Source: Maniola hyperantus (Eukaryota; Arthropoda; Insecta; Lepidoptera; Nymphalidae). Taken from it: a stretch of 64,000 nt of DNA. Below the pieces are notes generated by a model. It was not told the origin of the DNA. It saw only the letters and a program-made list of their open reading frames with translations, and did not search any database. The stretch lies in assembly GCF_902806685.2 (NCBI RefSeq), contig NC_048537.1, positions 13,910,720 through 13,974,719 on the forward strand, given 5' to 3'. The translations under genes were made by a program, and so were the position numbers. Every line of letters begins with the position of its first letter. Within the stretch, counting starts at the first letter, position 1. Below, one piece after another: positions 35,728 through 45,289 of the stretch.

Positions 35728-36865
35728 AACATCAAAGCATCATCGTCATACAATTATCATCAGGTAATAATTTTGTATGCCTAATCTTCATAATGCAACT
35801 AATGAAGTTTTAATCCACCGTTGCATAACCCTTTGTATGCAGAATGCACTGTGAAATATTTCCGTGGCATCCACTATGCGCTTGCGCAGTAATAGCAGGG
35901 AATCTCCCAGGGGGTAGGAAATATTGTGACATTGTTTCCTACTGAATGTATTGGTAAAACAGCTGTGAGACTGTCTGTTATTGTCAGTTCCGCACTCGAG
36001 AAAGTAACTTGATCGTTAATCATCATAGTATCTGAAATGAGTAATTATATTCACAGTATGGAATCTAAGTTGGTTACAATAATGTTTAATGTTAATGTAC
36101 CTATTGCTGCAATTATTTATTCTCATGTTTAGTTGGTACCTAACTGAAATATCGGAATGGATCGTACCTAGTATTAATTACACAAAACGTATTTCGTAAT
36201 AAATACTTTACTATTACTTTAATGCACTTAATTATATTAGATACAACATAGGTATATTTATCTGCAGGTGTACGATATTTACGGAAGAAATCACTATGCG
36301 TGCATTTCGCATTCTTCACTATGCAATTGCACGCAATAATAAGTGAATGTACCGTACTGTGTGCCACGTGATTTTGTAATAGTGAAATTATCCATACTAG
36401 TTTAATCCCTTATACGATTAGCTTAAGTGTTTAATTGGCTTGCACGGATTTTGCTCTACATAGTTCTTGTTACACATAGTACCTACGTATTCAGTGTTAA
36501 AAACGAATACAACTATTATTGCTTCAAATGGCTCCTGTTTGTTAACTGCAAGCTATATAGATCGGTTATCTATTCTCAATAGATTACGTTTTGTTCTTTA
36601 CTTATTACATATCATACATTTTGTGAATAGAGACTCTATCACTTAGTACTATGGTTGTTTTTTGAATTAACATCAATCGTTGTGTTCAATAGAAAATCGC
36701 TGTAATTGGTGACGGTAAATTATTATGACGGAAAATACAAGGATATATAATACGTATTAAACTAGAAGCGAGTTTATAGAACTGTAACGCATTGTGATAC
36801 TGTTTAGGTAGGTAGGTATATCTATCGTATAATAATAGCACTAATATTAAGCAAGCATAGCAATA
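35728..36865. other. No gene seen
   Basis: A+T-rich; the 75-residue minus ORF at 36140-36367 has no recognisable features. Confidence 0.45.
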
Positions 36866-36988
36866 TTCCGTCCACCAATCCGCACATGGCCAGCGTGGTA
36901 GACTATGACTAAACCCCTTCTCACTCTGAGAGGAGACCCGTGCTCTGTAGTGAGCTGACGATGGGTTGATCATGATGATGATGATAGC
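36866..36988 (+). mobile_element. 3' part of SINE family B with ATGATG tail
   Basis: CGTCCACCAATCCGCACATGG, GGTAGACTATGACTAAACC and CTCTGAGAGGAGACCCG are the family B body in plus orientation; it ends TTGATCATGATGATGATGAT. The tail matches the tail of the RTE remnant at 121-272. The 104-residue minus ORF is a shadow. Confidence 0.75.
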
Positions 36989-37097
36989 AATATTAAGCAA
37001 TTTTGTCTATATGTAGGTACGACAATAGTTTAACGGTTGGTAGGTATTTGACCCTTCTTAAATGGACTAAACTTAACAAGTTTTAAGCACCAGAAGA

Positions 37098-37208
37098 CCT
37101 AACATGCGCCCCGCGAGAAAATTTTGTCTACGCATTATCTCGTGTTTTTTCATACAAATAAGACGAGTAAATGCGTAGACAAAATTTTCTCGTGGTGCGC
37201 ATGTTAGG
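37098..37208. mobile_element. Foldback element with arms of about 45 bp
   Basis: Left arm CCTAACATGCGCCCCGCGAG continues with AAAATTTTGTCTACGCATT; the right arm is its complement with only a few changes, around a spacer of about 20 bases. Near-perfect arms suggest a fairly recent insertion. Confidence 0.8.
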
Positions 37209-39009
37209 CGTGCAGGAAAGCGCAACTTTTGTGCAAAGGCAGTTGATTCTGTCGTCAGCTAACATCCCTGACGCTAATATTATAAGTTTTCTACTTATAT
37301 GCATGTATTTTATATGTTTTTGTAATCGCTCACTCATAGAGATAATTGATCTTATTCATTACTCATCACGCTTTAAAAATCACGATGTAACCCGAAGGAC
37401 TGTGGTGTCGTAAAAATGATTAAAATGCCACGATTTCGTAAAGACGATGTGGCACCTCAACACGCTCTGCCTCTTGTTACCTAACCATACGATTTAATTC
37501 TTAGGCATTCACGCATATTAGGTATTATCTTATCAAATCTATAGGTACATCTACCTATACAGAGTGTAACCAGAACGCTAGCAAATACTTAGCGTTATTG
37601 AAAGTTGTACTACCTAAACACAGTCCAATACCAATAAGTCCAATAACCATTTGCCTCATTTTGTACTTTTAGTGATTTAGTATTTTTCAAACCCACAATG
37701 TAGGTATAGCGTGCAAAACTCGGGTCCATGTCCCGTCTACGACGCGGCATTGACTCCAAGTGGCCTACTTACGCAACGTACGTTGACCTTTAGCGTCAGT
37801 CAGATGTTTCATTTGCAATATAATTATGGTAAAATTTTACGTTATAGGATAAATTTTTAATATTTTTTTCGCATTTTTTGTGGTATCATGGCAGTGATCT
37901 AGAGTACTCTCACCTGTCTTCGTTTTTGCCACCGTTCTGGTTACATCCTGTATAAAGAATTAAAATTGATATTTCTGTCTGTATTCAAAATAACTATCAT
38001 CTCATCCCTATTACCGGACCACTATTGGAATGTAATATTTATTTTTCAACTTGTGCTATTATTTTATAACATAAGCATATTTAAGTTAATAAAGATAAGT
38101 TCGTAGAGATAAAAGCGCAAGGAACGTCAGTAAAATATGCAAATAAGATTGCATCAGTGGGCTAATGTTTCGTTTGCAAGTTGCATCTTTAATAAAGCCT
38201 TGGGTAGACACAACGCGTAATAGTAGCGACGCACAAAGCCAAATATGATAATATTAGTGCGACATATTTTATCTCTCACGGGGTCGCGCATTTAAGGGTC
38301 GCGACACATCTGTGTGAATTGCGCCACCGAAAGTTATCTAGTTTCTACGCTTCAAATTTTTTAAAGTTATACCTACGACACCTACTGAATTCACAATTAG
38401 TTCGGCGTAACGCGGTACCTTCCGTCGGATGATTACTTTGGTGAGTACGAATTCAATGTATTACATAGCAAGCGACATATCAAAACACGACCAAAAGTTA
38501 GGCGCGTAGCTGTCTGTACATCAATGCCATGTTCCGTAAAGCGCTGAAAAAGACCCGACATAAAGCTCGTTTCGGTGCGTTTTCCACAAAAGGTTTGTCT
38601 TACCAACCGAATACTATGATCTAAAATTTAGCTGTTGAACGTTGTGACGTAATTCACAGTGAGGTGTATCACTGCACTTGGCACATCAAATCATTACAAA
38701 ATCTGTGAGAAAGCGTTATTGCAAAGCCTGAACTGCAGACTAGTCACACTATTATAATCCTATAGCTAAAGCTATTATAATCACTAGGCGACAACGGCGC
38801 GACTTCGACGCGGGGTTCCTAGTAAAAACTGTGAACATTTCATACAGTTCCTTGTATTACTAGCTACAACTTTCACGAGCCGCATAGGACACTCACATAG
38901 CGTCGCTGTCGTCATAAGATGTGTTTGCCCAAGACTTGAGTACTCGTCCTTTCGTTGTAAGATGCATCATGCAATACACTGTGTCAGAGTCAAATGCCAC
39001 GGAGAAAAT
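37209..39009. other. No gene seen; possible isolated splice donor
   Basis: Mixed composition with CpG-rich patches at 38270-38310 and 38400-38440. TACTTTG followed by GTGAGTACG at 38441 is a textbook donor, but no matching exon frame or acceptor is evident. Confidence 0.35.
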
Positions 39010-39067
39010 AACTAACGTCTCATAATATTAACAACTTAGAAGTTGTTAATATTATGAGACGTTAGTT
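39010..39067. repeat. Perfect 28-bp inverted repeat
   Basis: Arms at 39010-39037 and 39040-39067 are exact complements with a 2-base spacer (AG). The arm begins AACTAACGTCTCATAATATT. It stands directly beside the foldback element at 39071-39238. Confidence 0.95.
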
Positions 39068-39070
39068 AAG

Positions 39071-39238
39071 AACGACAGAAAATAAGGCATCAGCCTTTAT
39101 AATGACATTTCAGTTTTGTAGAGCGTTGTCTCTGTCACTCATACCGTTATGACGTTTTGTCGGTCTCAACGACAGCGACAATGCTCTACAAATCAACTAT
39201 CTCTTTCTAAAGGTCGATGTTTATTATTTTCTGCCGCG
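39071..39238. mobile_element. Foldback element with CGACAGAAAATAA ends
   Basis: Left CGACAGAAAATAAGGCATC pairs imperfectly with right CGATGTTTATTATTTTCTG; the inner blocks TTTTGTAGAGCGTTGTCTC and GCGACAATGCTCTACAAAT also pair. 168 bp, non-coding. Confidence 0.7.
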
Positions 39239-39513
39239 TACTGTACATTGTTATTTTGTGATCTAACGAAATTACTAATTGAAAATCAATCCTGATTATA
39301 TGCGAGTAGGTACTTATATGTGTTCGATTCGATGTAATAACTCATGATATTCTGCTGCTCATGTTATTAATTTGTATGATTGAAACGATGACATAATATT
39401 AAAATTTAATTATTATTAAATTTAATCGAATTTACGAAATAAATATGTAAATCTATGTAAAGTGTCTTAATGCTATTTTACTATAAATCTTATAATATCT
39501 TCTATGGTCTATA

Positions 39514-39821
39514 TCTATGCTAATATTATAAAGAGGGGAGATTTGTTTGTTTGCAATCGATAAACTCTGAAACTAATAACCTGATTTTAATAATTCATGA
39601 AAATGATGTAGTTTTTATGATGTTACCTACTGATAGCACGCGGATTTAGTTTTTAAAAATCCCGTGGGAACTCTTTGAATGTAGCCTATTCCCATTTCCG
39701 AATGCAGTGAAGGTACTTTTCGTCAAAATCGGTCAAGCAGATGGGCCGTGTAAGTGTGTATGTATGTATGTAGGCGTACAGACATACATACACACTTTCG
39801 CATTTATAATATTAGTAAGGA
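39514..39821. mobile_element. Two Helitron-like ends arranged head to head
   Basis: Left end TCTATGCTAATATTATAAAG (after an A) and right end TATAATATTAGTAAGGA (before a T) are both 5'-type ends. The middle carries GCACGCGGATTTAG and AAATCCCGTGGGAACTCTTT from the 3' half of family 1. It looks like one element inserted in, or recombined with, another. Confidence 0.6.
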
Positions 39822-40321
39822 TTTGTATATATTACTTAGTGTATTAATAAGGAAGTTAAGTTATGCAAAACCTTAATTTGATACTGCACTCATATACATA
39901 AAATAAATATAAATCCTTCGGATTTACTTCTGTCGAACAAATAAGTCATGTAGACTAATGAAAATGCCAAAAGGTTCCTTTTTAACTTCTTTATTACTTT
40001 TCTGCATTTTTATTTACGTCTCTCCAAATTCAGAACGGAAAGGGATAGGGTTAACGACCTTCTAACCATCTCTGTACCTGTGAAAAACTGCCTAAAAACC
40101 CTTAAGCATATGTTGTACCTATACCCACCATCATGATCTCATCGGTTTTTTTGGGTTATGGAAAAATAAAAGAAAAAGATTTCACCTGCTTGTTTTGACA
40201 AATGTAATAATTAATGTGAACAACAGACTTGGTTTGACAAAAATATAAACAAAACATCACAAACCTTCAGAAAACTTAACTTCGAGAGAATGAGATGAGT
40301 GCAGAGTATCAGGAGTAGGGT

Positions 40322-40602
40322 CGTCATCATGATTAATCCATCGCCGGCTCACTACAGAGCACGGGTTTCCTCTCAGAGTGAGAAGGGTTGAGGCCATAGA
40401 TTGGACTTCACACACCTTTGAGAACATTATGGAGAACGCTCGTGCAGGTTTCCTCACGATGTTTTCCTTCAACGTTAAAACGAGTGATATTTAATTTCTT
40501 AAAACGCACATAACTCCGAAAAGTTAGAGGTGCATGCCCGGGATCGAAACCCCGACCTCTGACTAGAAGGCAGACGTCCTAACCACTAGGCTATCACAGC
40601 TT
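40322..40602 (-). mobile_element. tRNA-derived SINE, family B
   Basis: Minus strand: AAGCTGTGATAGCCTAGTGG (A box), GGGGTTTCGATCCCGGGC (B box), then GCACATAACTCC-complement, CATCGTGAGGAAACC and the 3' ATTAATCATGATGACGA tail. The AGGCATG segment before it is shortened relative to 27693. Confidence 0.8.
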
Positions 40603-40619
40603 ACAGGAGTAATCCAATC

Positions 40620-40655
40620 CGTAAATCCACGCGATTACATCCGCGTGGATTTACG
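40620..40655. repeat. 14-bp hairpin made of inverted Helitron-like 3' motifs
   Basis: CGTAAATCCACGCG, 8-base loop, CGCGTGGATTTACG, a perfect stem. Each arm is the CCGCGTGGATTTA block that lies near family 1 3' ends. Confidence 0.8.
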
Positions 40656-42364
40656 TTTTTGATTTTTAAAACCTAAATCCACTTTTAAAAATCAAGTTTT
40701 CAATTTCAACAAATGACACGAGAGGCTTATGGTAGGTATAAATAATTGGAAATATTGAATAATGTAGGTGATCTTTCTCATCCCATAGTAAACTAAATCC
40801 TATAGATGTATGTGTTTGTCTCTTTTTAGTGTCGCTTTTTCGTTTCATCGAGTTTCAAATCACAACGGCTTCCAAAAAATTAAACTGTATCGTATCACTA
40901 TTAAGGTACCCCTGATTTAGTACCTACTAATATTTTTTGTAGTAAGAAGAAACACTCCTATTGATCATTCAAATTTTAAATTCAACATTATTTTTATTCG
41001 TCTTAGCAAGGTAATCGTTATCAACAGTAACAGTTCATTCACCGTGAATTTTTTTTCATCTGATTTTTTAAGGGGCTTTTATAGGTGACCTATATGCCAT
41101 GCCAGCCCCATAGTTATAAACTAAACTAAAAACAAACAATAGTAAAATCTAAAACTATATCAATTTGAGAGAATCACTCACAAGTTCATTCACTTTCATT
41201 GCCGAAATACTAAAAGGTTTGTTTAAAATACCAATATTCATAAATTTAACTCACACGTTAATGCTTCTCTCAATCACCGTGAATTGATCACATAATATAC
41301 CTTGTGGCTTTAATACCTACCTAAAAAAAGATTTACACGAACAACTTATATTTAAAGTTTATTATAATTTAAGGGTCCAAATCGATTAGGGTCATCGTCT
41401 TAAATTGTAATTTTAGGTCTCAAATTACAGTAATAAATATGAGACTTGTATGAGTTGTAGCCAAATATTATTGGGTCGGCAAAAGAATTATTAATATTCA
41501 CAATCAATAATAATATCATAATATAAACACATTAATATTAAGTTAATATTGCAATCCAAAGAAATAATATATCGATTAAAACCACAAAAAGTTTAAGCAC
41601 GGCTCAGACGTTGAAAATATTGGTCGATAATATATAATTGGTCGATATTATTATAATAAATAGTAGTATTTTTTTTCTCATAAATACAATATACATTTAC
41701 ATTACATTACAATATACATTTCCAATGTAACTCAATTTATTATTACTTCGTAACTACAATTTTGGTACATGAAAAATAAAAATAAATGAATAAATATAAT
41801 CAATTTTATTTTAAAAATCTCGTATCAGTAATAATTTATTATTTTCTGAGGAACTCTTTGACTTCTGGGATAGAAAGCAATTTATGTCCGCCTCCGGGAT
41901 GCAGACATTAATTATGGATCGTCCGTCCTTTAGTAGTCCATGTAAAATGGTAATGATTCTTTCATGAGTGAGGTATCTACGAGCTTTTTCATGTTCAGCG
42001 CATCAGCATCGATGCGATTGACGCGTACGTCTGAAATTATTTGAATTTTCAGTATTGTAAACTGATTTGAACACAACGCGTTACGCGTGCGACTTGCAGT
42101 GTTTGGTGTGATAAGCTTTAAGCGCGTGCTGAATTGAAAATAGCTACAAAATATACCTACTACCTACCTAAATAAAATCAAAAAGTTTTTATATCCAAAT
42201 AAACGTGTTGATGAACTCTAAATACCTATCCAGTTTTACCCCAAACACGCTTTTCGGACCGCTATATTTGTTTTGGGGATATCATCATGGCACGCGATTG
42301 AGCATCGAAAGTGGTTTTAGACTCCGATATCACTTTCAATTTCAATGGACCTTGAATATTGTTG
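40656..42364. other. No gene seen
   Basis: A+T-rich. Bases near 41850-41910 (AGGAACTCTTTGACTTCTG) are a small Helitron-like fragment. A CpG-containing patch at 42005-42125 has no open frame. Confidence 0.45.
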
Positions 42365-42539
42365 TATAGTATGCAACAGGTCGAGATGGCAATCGGGGAG
42401 GCAACGCCCCGCACACCCGCACAGCCCCTGCGCTAGCCCGGTGCGGACGAGCGCCGGTGACGTGTGGGTGTGTGGGGCGTCTCCCCGCCTCATACACCGA
42501 TTGCTATCTCGACCTGTCGCGGACTTATACTTTATTGCG
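42365..42539. mobile_element. GC-rich palindromic MITE-like element, copy 3
   Basis: Starts TATAGTATGCAACAGGTCG and ends CGACCTGTCGCGGACTTATA; the arms share GAGATGGCAATCGG. 175 bp, with internal GCGCTAGCCCGGTGCGG. The overlapping ORF is a shadow. Confidence 0.8.
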
Positions 42540-42621
42540 GTTTCGTGTATTTTTAAGTAAGTATGCGAGATAAAAATATATTCCAGTGAATTTATTGTTA
42601 TACCTACCTAATTATTTTGAA

Positions 42622-42847
42622 CTAGCTGATGCCCTCGACTTCGTGTGGATTTAGGTTTTTGAAAATCTCGTGGGAACGCTTTGATTTTCCGGATTAAAGA
42701 GCAGCCTATGTCACTTTCCAGGTCCTTAACTACTCGTATCTAACCATGCAAAATATAAAGTCTATGCGTTGCTCCGTTGCGGAGAGATTAAAGAACGAAC
42801 CAATAAACAAACACGCTTTCGTATTTATGATATGGGTAGTGTAGTGA
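42622..42847 (-). mobile_element. Helitron-like element, family 1
   Basis: Plus strand starts CTAGCTGATGCCCTCGAC; minus strand starts TCACTACACTACCCATATC after an A. Shares TCACTTTCCAGGTC and GTTGCTCCGTTGCGG with 11016-11240, which makes these two a subfamily. Confidence 0.7.
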
Positions 42848-43082
42848 TAATCTTATCACTTTACTCGATTACGGGAAGGTTATCTGTTTAGAAGTCTTTA
42901 TGTATGGATTTTTTTTGTTTATTTGTCGGTTCATCAGATTCCTCATTAGTGCAAAACTTTTCATTAGATTATGATAAATAAGGTAGGTGTGCTTAACGTT
43001 CTACGTATCATATTATGCTTATATTTTCATCAGATTTGATGAATAGGGTATGCTTATAATTATTATGACATCATAAGAAATT

Positions 43083-43205
43083 CAACATAATTGTTATATG
43101 AAATACAAGAACATTAGTCTGGCCATTCAACGAGGTAACGCTGCCAGCGTTCTGGGCACTCTGCCTCGTTGCGGTGGTTTAGAGGATATTTTCGATCTAT
43201 TTTGA
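43083..43205 (+). pseudogene. LINE reverse transcriptase ORF, C-terminal remnant
   Basis: An open frame of 40 codons ends KNISLAIQRGNAASVLGTLP, CGGLEDIFDLF, stop. 'IQRGNAASVLGT....G.L...F.L' at the very C-terminus is a motif I associate with insect non-LTR retrotransposon ORF2 proteins, a different family from the RTE pieces here. Upstream ORF2 sequence is absent, as expected for a 5'-truncated copy. It was below the size limit for easy detection as an ORF. Confidence 0.55.
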
Positions 43206-43718
43206 CGATCAATTGTAAATTTTAATTTTCAAAATAAGAACATTATCAAAGAAATACATAAAATTGAAATTTTATCGAATACTATTACTTACTATTATGT
43301 ATTATTTTAAGTTTTGTTTAGGTATAGATCTTTAAAAGTTTATTATATAAGATGAATATTTTATCTGGCGAAAGAGTTTGCGAATTTACTGAGTGAAACG
43401 AAAAAAAAAAATATAATTAAAATTCACCTGTCTAAGGAAATACCATCTATTGTACCAAAGGCTATAATTAAGAACACTTAAACTTATCTTTATTTTATGG
43501 AGCTAGAAGAAATTTAAAATACGATCACGCTGTTTCCCATCTGTAAAGACAGTTGCTAATTAAAGTTAGACAATACATACATAGGTACATGTATATATGT
43601 GACTAAATTAATTAATTAATTTTCAGGTTCATTTACTCCAATCAATACAGTGGTTGGTGTCTGATACCCTGACTATTACAATACTTACTAATACCCATGA
43701 TGTCCAACTGGATTAATG

Positions 43719-43857
43719 GATGATTTATGCCAACACGTGGCGGGCCGTGTCTGCAGACGGTGAAGCATAAACTGCTTCATATAAAATGTTTGTGATGTTT
43801 TGAATCCATGCCTCGTCCGCGCCTCGTCCGCGCCCTCACGTGTTGTCATAAATCATA
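43719..43857. mobile_element. Foldback element with CACGTG-containing arms
   Basis: Left GATGATTTATGCCAACACGTG pairs with right CACGTGTTGTCATAAATCATA. A short direct duplication GCCTCGTCCGC occurs twice at 43810-43831. Confidence 0.65.
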
Positions 43858-43989
43858 CTTTATTTTTTAAAATTTGTATATTGATTTTCCTGTATTAAAA
43901 TCAAACTCTATGTTTCCGAGATGCAAACTATCTCTGTAGCAAACGTCAGAATTGGTTAATCGGACGGGCTGTGACAAGATAAGCAGACA

Positions 43990-44115
43990 TTCAGACATAC
44001 ATACACAATTTATACGACAGCCATGTCTATTTTTTGTAAAAGATCCGCCATTTTATTTTATTTTATTTTATTTTTATAGGGTCCTGTTGGCACCCTATGG
44101 GTACGAAACCCTAAA
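43990..44115 (+). repeat. Dispersed repeat ending GTACGAAACCCTAAAAAT
   Basis: Has TCAGACATACATACAC, a (TTTTA)n run at 44049-44074 and an ending close to that of the repeat at 52214-52560. The 95-residue ORF across it is spurious. Confidence 0.5.
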
Positions 44116-44528
44116 AATGATAAACTTTTCGGGATGCCTCAGTAATTTTGGCGTCAACACGACTAGATATGCTTTAGTTTGGATTTTGCCTGAAATAGAT
44201 CAATTAATACTAGGAAAAATATTTCGAGTACACTGTTAACTAACAATTTTAAGAAAATCAGGATATATACAAGGCTGTAGCAATTTTCCGCCATTCCTAA
44301 ATAATAATCAGGTCTTCCTCTCAGCCTTCATGGTTCTGCAGTTCTGCAGTTATCGGTATTAAATAACGTTATGCTGTAATAAGTAGGTACAATTAATTAC
44401 GTACAGTTATAACTTTTGATGTGTGTAATAATTTTAATTACTGCGAAATATGCATCGTTTGGTATAATTAGGATATTTTTTTCAGTAAAATAGCGGGAAA
44501 ATCTCACTATAACTGGAATGTTTCTGTA

Positions 44529-45287
44529 TCAATACTTATAATAAAACTGTAACAGGTCCAATTCTGTACATTGAAGATATTTTGAAAAAAAATTTTCGAG
44601 GGCACTCCATAATCGATACTGAACCCAAAACTGTAATTTTTTTCATTTTTGTCTGTCTGTCTGTCTGTCTGTATCACGGCCGCGCATCACGCTGAAACTA
44701 CTGAATGGATTCCAATGAAACTTGGTACGATTTGAGGTCATACTATGCGGAAGGACATAGGATACTTTTTATCCCGAAATTCAGCATGGTTCCCTTAGGA
44801 GAGGGGTTGAAAGTTAAAATGTATACTGAGCTGTAATTCATTAACGCGTAGTTCGATTTCATTCATTCTTTTTTTGTTAGAAAGGGGATACTTTAGAGAT
44901 TGTTCCGTAAATATTTCAAGGTCATCGGTTTTTAACCGACTGTCAAAAAGGAGGTGGTTTTTTTTCTACTTCGATTTTTTCGAGGTTTCTGGACCGATTT
45001 GCAAAATTTTTTTTTAAATCTACAGAAGAAGTTTTCGTGGTGGTCTCATAAAAAATTCTGGATCCAACTCCTTAATCCTGATGCTGCAGGGTTACTGCCC
45101 GCCTAAGTTATCAAGATTCAGGAAGTGTTCATAGTGAATTCATATTGTAGGTACCAAGCAACGACTTCATTCTCAGACTTCAAGTCCCAACTCCTGAACC
45201 CTGATACTGCTGGTGAGAGAAAAATTTAAAAAATTGCCTGAAAAAGAATCGACTGTTAGGCGGTACGAAGTTCGCCGGGGCAGCTAG
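44529..45287 (+). mobile_element. Helitron-like element, family 3, 759 bp
   Basis: Starts TCAATACTTATAATAAAAC after an A and ends GGCAGCTAG before a T, with the hairpin-like GGCGGTACGAAGTTCGCC just inside. Contains a (TGTC)n run at 44651-44672, the ACCGACTGTCAAAAAGG block and A/T-rich stretches. No helicase or Rep protein. Longest CTAG-type element here; the smaller 29331-29519 element shares its 3' end. Confidence 0.65.
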
Positions 45288-45289
45288 TA

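Noticed and set aside
44049..44074. (TTTTA)n microsatellite
   Set aside because: Ordinary simple repeat within a dispersed element; no separate interest.
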